The notes under the pieces: model-generated
Databases searched by the model: none
What the model was told of the DNA's origin: nothing
What the model saw: the letters and a program-made list of their open reading frames with translations, nothing else
Translations under genes and position numbers: made by a program
Part shown: positions 17,416-28,046 of the stretch, piece by piece
Layout: each line of letters begins with the position of its first letter
How positions within the stretch are numbered: position 1 is the stretch's first letter
Source: Prochlorococcus sp. AG-347-E23
GTDB taxonomy: Bacteria > Cyanobacteriota > Cyanobacteriia > PCC-6307 > Cyanobiaceae
Direction: 5' to 3'
Length of the DNA: 49,743 nt
Assembly: GCA_003281685.1 (NCBI GenBank)
Contig: QCBH01000012.1
Location: 1 to 49,743, forward strand

Positions 17416-18340
17416 AAAAGACTATTTGTCGATTTTGGGTTTATCCCCTGATTTCGATGATAAAGAACTTAAAAAGGCTTTTCGAAGAGAAGCAAGAAAA
17501 TGGCACCCAGATTTAAATAAAAACGATCTGAATGCAGAAGAGAGATTTAAATTAATTAACCAAGCATACGAATATCTACGCAATCCTAATATAAGAAAAA
17601 ATATTTCGGATGAAATTAACCAAGATGATCACGAAAATAACAATTTCAAGACAGGTTTTCCTGATTTTCAAGATTATCTTGATTCATTATTTGGATATGA
17701 ATACTCACCAAAGAATTACAACGAATACAATGATGAATCATTTACGGATGAATCCATAAATAGTAATAATGATGAATTTAATAATGATGAATTTAATAAT
17801 TATGAATACCCTACAACCTCTCCAGAAGAACCACCTCCAGTTAAACTCCACCAAGATATTGAAACAGTTATTGAATTAACTCCTGATGAGGCCTTAAATG
17901 GAGCTTCAATTTTAATAGAGCTGGAAGATGAAACTGTAGTAGAAGTTGATACACCTACTTTCGCTGGTGATGGTTGGCGATTAAGACTTGAAAATATCGC
18001 CAGAGGAGGTAAAGATCATTATCTACAGTTAAAAGTTCAAACGGAAAGTGGTTTAAGAATAGACGGTTTAAGAGTTCTTTATAAACTAGAGTTATTTCCT
18101 CATGATGCTCTACTTGGTTGTGCAGTAGAGGTTCCCACCCTTGATGGAAATGTCACACTTCAAGTGCCACCAAAATCATCTACAGGAAGAATGTTACGTT
18201 TGAAAGGTAGGGGTTTAACTTTCGAAGATAATGTAGGTGATCAATATGTTGAAATTTTGGTAGTGATACCTGCGGATATTAATGATGAAGAAATTGCGTT
18301 ATATACAAGATTACAAGAATTATCACTTTCTGATTCTTAA
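17399..18340 (+). CDS. dnaJ: DnaJ-type co-chaperone without zinc finger
   Basis: About 313 residues: an N-terminal J domain ([14 protein letters not shown]..., with HPD at 36-38 in KWHPDLN), a low-complexity Asn/Asp/Glu linker, and two C-terminal beta-sandwich client-binding domains (IETVIELTPDEALNG, GRMLRLKGRGL). The CXXCXGXG zinc fingers of classical DnaJ are absent, so it is a CbpA/type-II-like J protein. I chose the ATG at 17399 ([10 protein letters not shown]) over the in-frame ATG at 17366, which would add 11 residues entirely inside dnaK. The chosen start still overlaps dnaK by 17 bp and suggests coupled expression with its Hsp70 partner. Confidence 0.9.
   Translation: MTTSSKKDYLSILGLSPDFDDKELKKAFRREARKWHPDLNKNDLNAEERFKLINQAYEYLRNPNIRKNISDEINQDDHENNNFKTGFPDFQDYLDSLFGYEYSPKNYNEYNDESFTDESINSNNDEFNNDEFNNYEYPTTSPEEPPPVKLHQDIETVIELTPDEALNGASILIELEDETVVEVDTPTFAGDGWRLRLENIARGGKDHYLQLKVQTESGLRIDGLRVLYKLELFPHDALLGCAVEVPTLDGNVTLQVPPKSSTGRMLRLKGRGLTFEDNVGDQYVEILVVIPADINDEEIALYTRLQELSLSDS
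17765..17794 (+). repeat. 15-bp tandem repeat in the dnaJ linker
   Basis: AATAATGATGAATTT is perfectly repeated twice, with a decayed third copy following. Being in frame, it encodes repeated NNDEF units in the flexible linker between the J domain and the client-binding domains. Confidence 0.85.
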
Positions 18341-18373
18341 TCAAATATTATATAAATAGAAAAATTTATACTT

Positions 18374-18757
18374 ATGAACATATTTGTTCTTTTATATAAT
18401 TCAGGAACAGATAAGGAAGGAATTCATTCAATCGAACTTAAAGGAAGAACCATTGTTCTTATGTTTGAAGATAAGGATGATGCAACAAGATATTGTGGTT
18501 TACTAGAAGCTCAAGATTTTCCTTTGCCAACAGTTGAAATGATCAACATAGAGGAAATAAAAAATTTCTGCATTAAATTAGATTATGAATGCAAATTAGT
18601 AGAAAAAAATTTCGTTCCTAAAACCGAAGAAGATAGGTTACTAATCTCACCACCCCAGAAAAACCTAGAAGTTGAATATTGGGAGGAAGACAAAAATAGT
18701 GAAAAAGATAACATTGATATAAATACCATTAAAGAAAACCTTGAAAAGCTGCTTTAG
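18374..18757 (+). CDS. DUF3110 family protein
   Basis: A 127-residue protein of the cyanobacterial and plant DUF3110 family, beginning MNIFVLLYNSGTDKEGIHSI and containing RTIVLMFEDKDDATRYCGLLEAQDFPLP, the typical compact alpha/beta core. The C-terminal 30 residues are acidic (EYWEEDKNSEKD) and probably disordered. Function is unknown. It follows dnaJ by 33 bp on the same strand and may be part of the dnaK-dnaJ transcript. Start is ATG at 18374. Confidence 0.82.
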   Translation: MNIFVLLYNSGTDKEGIHSIELKGRTIVLMFEDKDDATRYCGLLEAQDFPLPTVEMINIEEIKNFCIKLDYECKLVEKNFVPKTEEDRLLISPPQKNLEVEYWEEDKNSEKDNIDINTIKENLEKLL

Positions 18758-18794
18758 CTATTAAAATATTCTATAAATATTAAATAAATTAAAC

Positions 18795-19232
18795 ATGACA
18801 ACAGCATTATTTGAAACAGAAGTTGGGAACATTAATATTGAATTTTTCTCTGAAGACGCACCTAATACAGTTAAAAACTTTTCGAACCTGATTAGTGATG
18901 GTTTTTATGATGGTCTAGCATTTCACAGAGTTATTCCAGGATTTATGGCTCAGGGTGGATGTCCAAATACTCGTGAAGGAGCATCTGGTATGCCTGGTAC
19001 TGGAGGTCCTGGTTATAGTATTAAATGTGAAATTAATTCTAATAAACATCTAAAAGGCTCACTTTCTATGGCTCATGCAGGAAAGGATACAGGTGGTAGT
19101 CAGTTTTTCATAGTTTATGAACCACAGCCTCATCTCGATGGAGTTCATACTGTTTTTGGTAAGACTGATGATATGGATATAGTACTAAAGCTTACTAATG
19201 GTTCAAAAATTTTAAAAGCAACTTTAAAATAG
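18795..19232 (+). CDS. Cyclophilin-type peptidyl-prolyl cis-trans isomerase
   Basis: A 145-residue single-domain cyclophilin with no signal peptide, so probably cytoplasmic. The active-site signature [13 protein letters not shown] (catalytic Arg) is near residues 34-47, and [22 protein letters not shown] is near 95-116. It catalyses proline isomerisation during folding, and its position after dnaK-dnaJ is functionally coherent. It converges on ribBA with only 4 bp between stops. Start is ATG at 18795. Confidence 0.95.
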   Translation: MTTALFETEVGNINIEFFSEDAPNTVKNFSNLISDGFYDGLAFHRVIPGFMAQGGCPNTREGASGMPGTGGPGYSIKCEINSNKHLKGSLSMAHAGKDTGGSQFFIVYEPQPHLDGVHTVFGKTDDMDIVLKLTNGSKILKATLK

Positions 19233-19236
19233 TAAC

Positions 19237-20961
19237 TTAGCCTTCAAAAACAATACTAAATGTCTCTTTATCTAGATTAAATTTTCTTGTAGATGAATAT
19301 AAGATTTCATTATTAAAAGTAAATTTAGTATTGATTAATTTGATGCTACTTTTTGGGTGTAATGCTTGTTCAATGTTTCTAGATACAATAATTCCAATCT
19401 TTGTACTATTTTCATAATTGGATAAAAATTGAATAAATAATTCTATATTCTTTATTTCTTTATCAGTAATGTTGGAATTGGTTCTATTCTGGTCATGTAA
19501 AATTCGCCAAACTAATTTGGGTCGATTCCAAAAAGCTAATAATCTTGGAGTGCTTTCTAGTTTAATATTAATGTTCTTATCATGACAAAATTTAATAACT
19601 TTATTCTTTATTGGAACTAGATCAATAGATTTATATTTTCCGTCAAGAAAAATTGATATAAATGGATCGATATTTCTGGAATTAGATTTATCTTCATCAA
19701 TCATATGGCCTAGCTTCGTTTTTTTAACACTCAAATATTCAGCATTATTATCGTTTGGACAAATTACTAATGGAACTCTCTCAATAACTTCTATTCCATA
19801 ACCACCTAATCCAGCAATCTTTCTAGGATTGTTTGTAAGTAATTTTAGTTTTTTTATGCCCAAATCGGTTAATATCTGTGCTCCAACACCATAATTTCGG
19901 AGATCGGCTGGAAAACCTAATTTTTCATTAGCTTCTACAGTATCTAATCCACCATCCTGCAAACTATAAGCTTTTAATTTATTTATTAGACCAATACCTC
20001 TACCTTCTTGTCTTAAATAAACAACAACTCCTTCTTCCTCCTTTTCTATCCTTGATAAAGCAGCCTCTAACTGGGGTCTACAATCACAACGTAATGATCC
20101 AAAAGCATCGCCAGTTAAGCACTCTGAATGCATTCTTACTAATACAGGTTCGCTTAGTTTTGATGATTTTTGTTTAACTAATGCAACGTGCTCTGAACCA
20201 TCAAGTTCATTAACATATCCATAAGCTTTGAAATCACCAAAAATACTTGGAAGAACGGCATCAGATTTTCTAAATACAAATCTCTCAGTTTGAAACCGAT
20301 AACTTATTAAATCAGCTATTGATATTAATTTCATTCCCCACTGTTTTGCATACTCTTTAAGTTGAGGAAGTCTTGACATAGAGCCGTCAGGATTTTGTAT
20401 TTCACAAATCACTCCAGCGGGATAGAGACCTGACATTGCGGCTATATCTACTGCCGCTTCGGTATGCCCTGCCCTTTTTAATACTCCACCTTTTTTTGCT
20501 CTTAATGGAAAAATATGCCCTGGTCTCCTTAAATCATCAGGTTTAGTATTTGGGTTTATAGCAACTTGTATTGTCTTTGCCCTGTCTTCAGCTGAAATTC
20601 CAGTAGTAACATTATGTTCAGGGCCAGCATCAATTGATACTGTAAAAGCTGTTTGATTTTCATCTGTATTTCTATCTACCATTAATGGTAAATCTAATGA
20701 ATCAAGTTTTTCACCTTGCATTGCTAGGCATATAAGACCACGTCCCTCAGTAGCCATAAAATTAATTTGCTGTGGAGTTGCAAACTGAGCCGCACATATT
20801 AAATCTCCTTCATTTTCTCTTCTTTCATCATCTACGACAATTATGCATTCACCATTTCTTATAGCTGCCAACGCATCGCTGATAGGATCAAATTCAATTT
20901 TAAAAGATTCATTTATATCCAAAATTGTTCCATTATTTGATTTGGGACTTGTTTCTTTCAT
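19237..20961 (-). CDS. ribBA: Bifunctional DHBP synthase / GTP cyclohydrolase II with C-terminal extension
   Basis: About 574 residues. The N-terminal RibB domain makes 3,4-dihydroxy-2-butanone 4-phosphate and carries [30 protein letters not shown] and [11 protein letters not shown]...GHTEAAVD. The following RibA domain opens the GTP ring and has the zinc cysteines in [18 protein letters not shown], then [13 protein letters not shown]. Together they supply both riboflavin branches. About 150 residues follow the RibA end near LGHMID and have no motif I recognise; similar tails occur in cyanobacterial RibBA. I chose ATG at 20961 (preceded by AGGAAT) rather than TTG at 20973. Confidence 0.93.
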   Translation of the reverse strand: MKETSPKSNNGTILDINESFKIEFDPISDALAAIRNGECIIVVDDERRENEGDLICAAQFATPQQINFMATEGRGLICLAMQGEKLDSLDLPLMVDRNTDENQTAFTVSIDAGPEHNVTTGISAEDRAKTIQVAINPNTKPDDLRRPGHIFPLRAKKGGVLKRAGHTEAAVDIAAMSGLYPAGVICEIQNPDGSMSRLPQLKEYAKQWGMKLISIADLISYRFQTERFVFRKSDAVLPSIFGDFKAYGYVNELDGSEHVALVKQKSSKLSEPVLVRMHSECLTGDAFGSLRCDCRPQLEAALSRIEKEEEGVVVYLRQEGRGIGLINKLKAYSLQDGGLDTVEANEKLGFPADLRNYGVGAQILTDLGIKKLKLLTNNPRKIAGLGGYGIEVIERVPLVICPNDNNAEYLSVKKTKLGHMIDEDKSNSRNIDPFISIFLDGKYKSIDLVPIKNKVIKFCHDKNINIKLESTPRLLAFWNRPKLVWRILHDQNRTNSNITDKEIKNIELFIQFLSNYENSTKIGIIVSRNIEQALHPKSSIKLINTKFTFNNEILYSSTRKFNLDKETFSIVFEG

Positions 20962-21049
20962 TATTCCTATCAATATAGAAAAATAGTGTTTTAGTTACCT
21001 TAAATTCAACACTCTATAATCCTATCTCAAAGTCTGCCAATTCAAAGAA

Positions 21050-22105
21050 ATGAATGTTGCAATAGTAGGTGCTACTGGTTACGGCGGTATTCAAGCGGTA
21101 AATCTCTTAAATAAAATTAAAAAATACAAAATTTCATTTTTAGGAGGTAATAAAACATCTGGATCAAAGTGGAATGATAATTTTCCTTTTATTTATCTAG
21201 ATAATGATCCTTATATAGAAGAAATTTCCGTAGATAATATTTCAAAAAATGCAGATGTTGCTTTGCTTTGCTTACCAAATGGCCTATCTTCAACATTGAC
21301 AAGGAAATTATTAGATCGAGGACTTAAAGTTATTGATTTATCTGCTGATTACAGATATAAGTCTTTAGATGAATGGAAAAATGTATATTCCAAAGAAGCT
21401 GCTATTTATAAAAGGAATGATGATGATTTATGTAAAGAGGCAGTCTACGGTCTTCCTGAAATAAATAAGGAAGCCATTTCAAAAGGAAGATTAATTGCCT
21501 GTCCAGGTTGCTACCCAACATCTGCTCTTATTCCATTAGTTCCTTATCTTTCGCAAGGAATTATTGAACATGAAGGAATAGTGATTGATTCTAAAAGCGG
21601 AACCTCTGGAGGAGGTCGAGAACCAAGCCAAAAGCTACTCTTATCAGAATGTGGTGAAGGCTTATCAGCATATGGATTGATAAACCATAGACATACCTCA
21701 GAGATCGAGCAAGTAGCATCTATAATTTCTGGAAATAAAATTGAACTGCTTTTTACACCTCATTTGGTTCCAATTTCAAGGGGTATGCATTCAACTATAT
21801 ATGGGAGATTAAGAGATCCAGGATTAACTTCTGATGATTGCAGAATTCTTTTGGATAATTATTACAGAAATTTCAAAAATATTAAAGTATTACCTGTAGA
21901 TACCTACCCTTCAACTAAATGGGTTAAAAATACAAACCAAATTTTCCTTTCTGTTAAAGTTGATATTCGAAATGGAAGGATTATTATTTTATCTGCAATT
22001 GATAATTTGTTAAAAGGTCAGACTGGGCAAGCAATTCAAAATTTAAATATTATGAGTGGATTTTCAATGGATGAAGGTCTTGATTTAACTAATAATTTTC
22101 CATAA
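21050..22105 (+). CDS. argC: N-acetyl-gamma-glutamyl-phosphate reductase
   Basis: A 351-residue NADP-dependent enzyme of arginine biosynthesis, reducing N-acetylglutamyl phosphate to the semialdehyde. The Rossmann motif VAIVGATGYGGIQAVNLL starts at residue 3. The catalytic cysteine is C154 in LIACPGCYPTSAL. Also present are SKSGTSGGGREPS and NHRHTSEIEQ, then TPHLVPISRGMHSTIY. Length is normal. Start is ATG at 21050, 89 bp from the divergent ribBA start. Its last 17 bp overlap the 3' end of convergent purN. Confidence 0.97.
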   Translation: MNVAIVGATGYGGIQAVNLLNKIKKYKISFLGGNKTSGSKWNDNFPFIYLDNDPYIEEISVDNISKNADVALLCLPNGLSSTLTRKLLDRGLKVIDLSADYRYKSLDEWKNVYSKEAAIYKRNDDDLCKEAVYGLPEINKEAISKGRLIACPGCYPTSALIPLVPYLSQGIIEHEGIVIDSKSGTSGGGREPSQKLLLSECGEGLSAYGLINHRHTSEIEQVASIISGNKIELLFTPHLVPISRGMHSTIYGRLRDPGLTSDDCRILLDNYYRNFKNIKVLPVDTYPSTKWVKNTNQIFLSVKVDIRNGRIIILSAIDNLLKGQTGQAIQNLNIMSGFSMDEGLDLTNNFP

Positions 22106-22745
22106 AATTACTTCTTATCAAAAAACCAGCTTGAGAGATTGAGTGAGGTAAAATTTTATGCTCAAGCATTTGTATCCTTTTGGAAAGTGATTCAATATCA
22201 TCATCATCTCTAATTGACAATGCAGCTTGCATTATTAATGATCCACTATCTATCTCCTCTTCTACAAAATGTACTGAACAGCCAGTTATTTTTGAACCAT
22301 TTAATATAGAGTCTTTTATCGCAGAACCACCTTTATATGCGGGAAGTAATGAAGGGTGAATATTTATTATCTTATTCTTAAATTTATTAATAAAAAATGG
22401 AGTAACAATTTTCATCCAGCCTGCCATAACCACAAGTTCAACATCGTAATGAATTAAAGTATTTACAATTTCTAATTCAAAAGCTTCTTTTTGCAGAAAG
22501 TCTTTGCCTCTTATAATTTTGTGAGGTATTTTTTTACTTTGAGCTCTTTTTATACAACCGGCTTCATCTTTGTTAGTAATTAGAACTTTTACATCTATAT
22601 CTAATTCTCCTTTTTCTGAGAGATTAATTAATTCCTGAAAGTTTGTTCCTTTCCCAGAAGCAAGTACACCTATTTTTAATTTTGGTGAAAATCTTCTAAA
22701 TTCAGATATCTCAGGCGAAATTATGTAATTAAATGATCTATCCAA
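22089..22745 (-). CDS. purN: Phosphoribosylglycinamide formyltransferase
   Basis: A 218-residue formyl-THF-dependent enzyme that formylates GAR in purine synthesis. Seen are KIGVLASGKGTNFQELI, VVMAGWMKIVTPFF, NIHPSLLPAYKGGSAI (catalytic Asn-His) and TGCSVHFVEEEIDSGSLIMQ (catalytic Asp). The frame opens with a TTG at 22745; no ATG lies between it and the first beta strand. The enzyme therefore starts at this TTG with a roughly 22-residue N-terminal extension. Extensions of this kind are common in picocyanobacteria as far as I recall. It is convergent and overlapping with argC and divergent from pgi. Confidence 0.93.
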   Translation of the reverse strand: MDRSFNYIISPEISEFRRFSPKLKIGVLASGKGTNFQELINLSEKGELDIDVKVLITNKDEAGCIKRAQSKKIPHKIIRGKDFLQKEAFELEIVNTLIHYDVELVVMAGWMKIVTPFFINKFKNKIINIHPSLLPAYKGGSAIKDSILNGSKITGCSVHFVEEEIDSGSLIMQAALSIRDDDDIESLSKRIQMLEHKILPHSISQAGFLIRSNFMENY

Positions 22746-22889
22746 TGTTTTTAATTTTATCTAATGATAAATTCATATGAAATAAAAAAAACCCTCCATT
22801 TTAATTGTTTATATTCAAAAACATATTTATTTGAAGATAATAATTTAAACAAATTTAAATGATTCAAATCTATGTACTATTCGTATAGA

Positions 22890-22895
22890 TATAAT
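22890..22895 (+). promoter_or_regulatory. Perfect -10 hexamer upstream of pgi
   Basis: TATAAT occurs 32 bp before the pgi ATG in the 182-bp divergent gap between purN and pgi. No convincing -35 box was found at the standard distance, which is common in Prochlorococcus promoters. The remainder of the gap shows only AT-rich sequence. Confidence 0.4.
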
Positions 22896-22927
22896 TAAAT
22901 AATTAATAAAAGAAACAAATATATAAA

Positions 22928-24511
22928 ATGAATGAAGATTTAAAATCTTGGGATAAATTTTGTAATTATCTTTGGTTTGATAAAAAATTAAATATTTGGT
23001 TAGACATAAGCAAAATTAATTTCACAAGTAAAGAGATAAAAAATTTAGAAGATAAATTTATAGATGTTTTTTCATCGATAAAAGAATTAGAAAATGGTGC
23101 AATCTCAAATATTGATGAAAATAGACAAGTTGGACATTATTGGCTTAGAAATCCATCAATTTCACCCTCTTCAAAAATTCGAGAGGAAATTAGCGCAGAT
23201 ATTAATGCAATCTCTGAATTTGGAAAACAAATTTTAAATGGAGATATTAAGAATAAGAATTATCAGCATTATACTGATGTTCTATGGATAGGAATTGGTG
23301 GAAGTGGGTTAGGACCATTACTTATTACAGAGTCACTGCAGAAGTGTTCTAGAGGCTTAAATTTTTCTTATATCGATAATGTTGATCCTTTTTTAATTAG
23401 CGAAAAATTAGAAGAGTTATCTGAAAAATTATCAACAACATTATTTGTAGTAGTAAGCAAATCAGGCGGTACGCCTGAACCTAGAATTGCTATGGAGATT
23501 ATTAAAAGTCACTGCGAAAACAATTCTCTTGAATGGAATTCAAATGCTATAGCTATAACTATGAACGATAGTAAGTTATTTAAAAAAGCCACTTCTGAAA
23601 ATTGGTTAAAAATATTTAATTTGCAAGATTGGGTTGGAGGAAGAACTAGTATTACAAGCCCCGTAGGATTACTTCCATTAGCTCTTATTAATGAAAATAT
23701 ATCTGAATTTATTAGAGGTGCATCATTAATGGATGAAGCCACACGTATAAGTGATTTTAAAAATAATCCAGCAGCACTATTATCATCCGCATGGTATTTA
23801 ACTGGGGATGGTATTGGAAAGAGAGATATGGTCGTATTACCTTATAGAGATAGGTTACAGGTATTTAGTAAATATCTCCAGCAATTAGTAATGGAATCAT
23901 TAGGAAAGAAATTTAATAGGAATGGTGAAGTAGTTAATCAAGGTATTTCCGTTTTTGGTAATAAAGGATCTACAGATCAACATGCTTATGTTCAGCAACT
24001 GAGAGATGGTATTGATAATTTCTTTTGTATTTTTATTGAATTATTAGATTCTCCATCTACTAATATTTTTGATGAAAAAGAGAATCCTAAAGAATATCTT
24101 TCTGGTTTTTTGCAGGGAACCAGATCAGCACTCTCAAGTGAAAACAGACAAAGTATCACTATCACGATAGAAAAGTTAAATTGTTTTTCATTAGGTGCCT
24201 TAATCGCTTTATTTGAGAGGGCTGTATCCTTCTACGCTGAATTGGTAAATATAAATGCATATGATCAACCAGGAGTTGAAGCTGGAAAGAAAGCAGCCGC
24301 AAATATTATTGAGTATCAACAAAAAGTAAGTAATTTATTAGACGAAGGTGGAGAATATTCTATAAATGACATAACATCATTACTTGATAATTCAGTGAGT
24401 GAACCTATTTTTTTCATACTCCGTGAAATGTGTTTCGGTAATGATAATTATTTAGTTAAGGGCGATTGGTCAAATCCAAATTCATTAGTTATTCAAAAAA
24501 TAAATTCTTAA
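22928..24511 (+). CDS. pgi: Glucose-6-phosphate isomerase
   Basis: A 527-residue phosphoglucose isomerase linking glucose-6-phosphate and fructose-6-phosphate in glycolysis, the oxidative pentose phosphate route and glycogen turnover. Motifs include [30 protein letters not shown] (sugar-phosphate SIS loops), [32 protein letters not shown], and near the C-terminus [12 protein letters not shown], which carries the catalytic Lys region. The length and motif order are those of the cyanobacterial form. The stop TAA shares the palindrome TTAA with the stop of convergent leuS. Start is ATG at 22928. Confidence 0.96.
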   Translation: MNEDLKSWDKFCNYLWFDKKLNIWLDISKINFTSKEIKNLEDKFIDVFSSIKELENGAISNIDENRQVGHYWLRNPSISPSSKIREEISADINAISEFGKQILNGDIKNKNYQHYTDVLWIGIGGSGLGPLLITESLQKCSRGLNFSYIDNVDPFLISEKLEELSEKLSTTLFVVVSKSGGTPEPRIAMEIIKSHCENNSLEWNSNAIAITMNDSKLFKKATSENWLKIFNLQDWVGGRTSITSPVGLLPLALINENISEFIRGASLMDEATRISDFKNNPAALLSSAWYLTGDGIGKRDMVVLPYRDRLQVFSKYLQQLVMESLGKKFNRNGEVVNQGISVFGNKGSTDQHAYVQQLRDGIDNFFCIFIELLDSPSTNIFDEKENPKEYLSGFLQGTRSALSSENRQSITITIEKLNCFSLGALIALFERAVSFYAELVNINAYDQPGVEAGKKAAANIIEYQQKVSNLLDEGGEYSINDITSLLDNSVSEPIFFILREMCFGNDNYLVKGDWSNPNSLVIQKINS

Positions 24512-27078
24512 ACAACAATATTCATAATTTTTCCTTTAACAATAATTATTTTTATTATTTCCTTATCTTGAGTCCATTTTAATATGTTAGGTCTTTTAAG
24601 AGTCAATTCTTTAATTTGATCTTCACTCATATCATTATTAATGTTTACTTTGTCTCTAACTTTTCCATTCACTTGTATTACTAGTTCATATGAATCTTCC
24701 TTTAGTGCCTCGGCATTAAATGAAGGCCAGTGTTCTAAATGCACAGATTTTTTAAATCCTATAAGATGCCATATTTCTTCTGCAATATGAGGTGCAAATG
24801 GAGCCAACAAAATACAAAATGTTTTTAAAGCATCAATTTTTAAATTATTGTTTACGTCATTAATGGAATTTGACAATGAATTATAAAACTTCATTAGTTC
24901 TGAAATCGCAGTATTAAATTGGTTATTTAATATGTCATTTGAAATTTCTTTTATAGCGATATTAATTGACTTTGTTAAACTTTTTTCTTTATCTGGATAG
25001 GAAATAGATTTACTATTTATATCTTTTGCACAATTTATATAAAGCTTCCAAATCCTGCTTAAAAATCTAAATTGTCCTTCAACATCTGTATCTCCCCATT
25101 CCAAATCTTTTTCTGGCGGTGCTTTAAATAATATAAACATTCTTGCTGTATCTGCTCCATATTTTTTAATTACTGATTCAGGGTCTATTCCATTATATTT
25201 TGACTTAGACATCTTCTCGAAAAGTACTTCGAGTTTGGTATTATCAATTGGATCTCTAGGATTAGATAGGTCAGTAATATCGGAAGGAGAAACATATTTA
25301 CCCGTTTTATTGTTTTTATATGCTGCGGCCTGAACCATTCCTTGCGTTAATAGTTTATTAAATGGTTCATTAATTTCAAATAGTTCATTATCCCGCAAAG
25401 CTTTAGTGAAAAATCTTGCATATAACAAATGTAATATTGCATGCTCTACTCCTCCAACATATTGATCTACAGGTAACCACTTATTAATTTCAATCTTGTC
25501 AAATGGCTTATTTGAACATTTTGAAGATGGATATCTTAAAAAATACCATGATGAACACATAAAAGTGTCCATAGTATCAGTTTCTTTTTTTGCCGCTATT
25601 CCACATTTTGGACATGTTGTATTTATCCAATTATTATTATCACCTAAAGCATTAATCTTGTTAGCCGAGATATCTATATCTTTTGGTAATAAAACAGGTA
25701 ATTCAGATTGGTTTAAAGGAACAGATCCACATTTTTTGCAATTAACGATGGGAATCGGACATCCCCAATATCTTTGTCTGGATATTAACCAATCTCTTAA
25801 ACGATATTGAATCTTATTTTCGGCCCAACCCTTATTTACGCCCACCTCTGAAATTTTTAATTTAGCAATATTATTTGCAATACCATTGTATTGATTTGAA
25901 TTAATAAGATATCCATTTTCCACATAAGCTTCATCAAGCTCTTTAGTTTGTTCACTCTTATTTTTTATTATTACCTGTTTAGTATCAATATTATTTATCG
26001 TGGCAAATTCAAAATCTCTTTGATCATGAGCAGGAACGCCCATAACAGCGCCTGTACCGTATTCATCGAGAACATAACTTGCCACCCAAATAGGAATAGG
26101 TTCAGAATTAACTGGATTTATTGCTATTAAGTTAGTTTTTATTCCAATTTTTTCAAGTTCATTATTTTTATTATTTTTCAAATATTGTTTAAGATTTTCT
26201 ATATCTTGTATGGTTTCTTGATCACAAATATTTTTAATTAATGAATGATTAACAGAAATTGCTAAATAAGTAACTCCAAATAAAGTATCTGGCCTTGTTG
26301 TAAATACAGTTATTTTCTTTTCTGGATTGGTATTGATATTGAAATTAATATTTGTACCAATTGATTTTCCAATCCAATTATCTTGCATTATTTTTACTCT
26401 TTCTGGCCAGTTATCTAATTTTTCTAAATCCTTCAATAACTCATCCGCATAATTAGTAATCCTTAAAAACCATTGTTTTAATAATTTTTTTTCAACTACT
26501 GCACCAGATCTCCAAGATTTACCCTCTGAGTCAACTTGTTCATTCGCTAAGACTGTATTATCTATAGGATCCCAATTTACTTCTGATTCCTTTTGATATA
26601 CAAGACCGGCCTTGTATAACTCTAAAAATAGATACTGTGTCCAAATATAATAATCTTCATCACAAGTTGCAAATTCCCTATCCCAATCAACTGATAGTCC
26701 CAAAAGCTTTAATTGTGACTTCATATGAGAAATATTTTTTTTAGTCCAGACACTAGGACTAATTCCTCTTTCTATCGCTGCATTCTCAGCAGGCAAACCA
26801 AAAGCGTCCCAACCCATTGGATGTAAAACAGATTTGCCCTTAAACCTTTGGAAACGAGCTATTAAGTCAGTAATAACATAATTCCTAACATGTCCCATAT
26901 GAAGATTACCTGAAGGGTAGGGAAACATTGATAAGGCATAAAATTTATCGCTATTCTCAGTTAATTCATCGGTTTTGTATATACTGTTTTCTGTCCATAT
27001 TGATTGCCATTTTTTTTCTATTTCTGATGGATTATATAAATTGGTATCAGGCGCATATTGTTTATCGGGAGAAATCAC
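24508..27078 (-). CDS. leuS: Leucyl-tRNA synthetase
   Basis: An 856-residue class I synthetase charging tRNA-Leu. Near the N-terminus are [17 protein letters not shown] (the HIGH-type motif is HMGH) and [17 protein letters not shown]. The CP1 editing domain has [14 protein letters not shown] and [20 protein letters not shown] zinc-ribbon with CKKCG and CPKCG follows. The catalytic loop is [14 protein letters not shown]. The anticodon-binding helical bundle and a C-terminal [14 protein letters not shown] domain close the protein. The start codon is GTG at 27078. It ends convergently with pgi, overlapping by 3 bp. Length is normal for a bacterial LeuRS. Confidence 0.97.
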   Translation of the reverse strand: MISPDKQYAPDTNLYNPSEIEKKWQSIWTENSIYKTDELTENSDKFYALSMFPYPSGNLHMGHVRNYVITDLIARFQRFKGKSVLHPMGWDAFGLPAENAAIERGISPSVWTKKNISHMKSQLKLLGLSVDWDREFATCDEDYYIWTQYLFLELYKAGLVYQKESEVNWDPIDNTVLANEQVDSEGKSWRSGAVVEKKLLKQWFLRITNYADELLKDLEKLDNWPERVKIMQDNWIGKSIGTNINFNINTNPEKKITVFTTRPDTLFGVTYLAISVNHSLIKNICDQETIQDIENLKQYLKNNKNNELEKIGIKTNLIAINPVNSEPIPIWVASYVLDEYGTGAVMGVPAHDQRDFEFATINNIDTKQVIIKNKSEQTKELDEAYVENGYLINSNQYNGIANNIAKLKISEVGVNKGWAENKIQYRLRDWLISRQRYWGCPIPIVNCKKCGSVPLNQSELPVLLPKDIDISANKINALGDNNNWINTTCPKCGIAAKKETDTMDTFMCSSWYFLRYPSSKCSNKPFDKIEINKWLPVDQYVGGVEHAILHLLYARFFTKALRDNELFEINEPFNKLLTQGMVQAAAYKNNKTGKYVSPSDITDLSNPRDPIDNTKLEVLFEKMSKSKYNGIDPESVIKKYGADTARMFILFKAPPEKDLEWGDTDVEGQFRFLSRIWKLYINCAKDINSKSISYPDKEKSLTKSINIAIKEISNDILNNQFNTAISELMKFYNSLSNSINDVNNNLKIDALKTFCILLAPFAPHIAEEIWHLIGFKKSVHLEHWPSFNAEALKEDSYELVIQVNGKVRDKVNINNDMSEDQIKELTLKRPNILKWTQDKEIIKIIIVKGKIMNIVV

Positions 27079-27185
27079 TTAATTTTTATTTGTTAAATTA
27101 TTATTTTAATATCCATTGTATAAAATAGAAATAGATTGTTAAAAGGAATAATTTATAATTAAAATTTAAAATATATTATCTACAA

Positions 27186-28046
27186 ATGAAAAATATAACT
27201 TTTGAAAAATATCAAGGAAATGGAAATGATTTCATAGTAATTGATTCTAGAGGAAATGATTTGTATAAAAATTACAGGACAAATAAAATATTTGATATAA
27301 AAAAAATTTGCAACAGGCAATTTGGTATTGGAGCAGATGGTGTGATTTTCATAGAAGAACCTAATGAAGATAATTTTGTAAAAATGATAATTTTTAATTC
27401 TGATGGTTCTGAAGCTCAAATGTGTGGTAATGGAATTAGGTGTTTAGTTGAGTATCTCCATGTAAATGATTCAATGAAAAATAAAAATATAGAATATAAA
27501 ATTGAAACAAAAGCAGGTTTAAAAATTGCAAAATATATAAATGATGAAATTACAGTAAAAATGGGAGTTCCAATTTTGGAAAGTCAAAATATACCAACAA
27601 CAATTGAAAAAAAAATAAATTCAATTCCTTCACACGAATTTATTGAGAAAGATTTTAATAATATGGGTTATGCCGTAGGAATGGGAAATCCTCATTTAAT
27701 TTTCTTTGTAAAAGACATAGAGTCAATTGTTCTTTCCAGACTTGGTCCTATATTTGAAAAAAATGAATTATTTCCTGAAAAAACTAATGTGCATTTTTGT
27801 CAAATTTTAAATAGAGATAATATAAAAGTAAAAGTATGGGAAAGAGGTGCAGGACCAACCTTAGCTTGTGGAACAGGTGCCTGTGCTATCCATGTAGCAG
27901 CTTATAAATTAGGCCTTTGCAATTCACAAACCATAGTAACTTTACCAGGAGGTAATCTTAAAATTGATTGGTCAAAAGACGATTGTGAAGTCATGATGAC
28001 CGGTAATGCTAAAAAGGTTTTCTCAGGATCAATGTTAGTAAGTTAA
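27186..28046 (+). CDS. dapF: Diaminopimelate epimerase
   Basis: A 286-residue cofactor-independent racemase converting LL- to meso-diaminopimelate for lysine and peptidoglycan. The two catalytic cysteines are C80 in AQMCGNGIRC and C228 in LACGTGACA, each in its conserved loop. FEKYQGNGNDFIVID opens the protein. Its TAA overlaps the ATG of the next gene (TAATG), the first of a series of such junctions. It is divergent from leuS, with a 107-bp AT-rich gap. Start is ATG at 27186. Confidence 0.97.
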   Translation: MKNITFEKYQGNGNDFIVIDSRGNDLYKNYRTNKIFDIKKICNRQFGIGADGVIFIEEPNEDNFVKMIIFNSDGSEAQMCGNGIRCLVEYLHVNDSMKNKNIEYKIETKAGLKIAKYINDEITVKMGVPILESQNIPTTIEKKINSIPSHEFIEKDFNNMGYAVGMGNPHLIFFVKDIESIVLSRLGPIFEKNELFPEKTNVHFCQILNRDNIKVKVWERGAGPTLACGTGACAIHVAAYKLGLCNSQTIVTLPGGNLKIDWSKDDCEVMMTGNAKKVFSGSMLVS

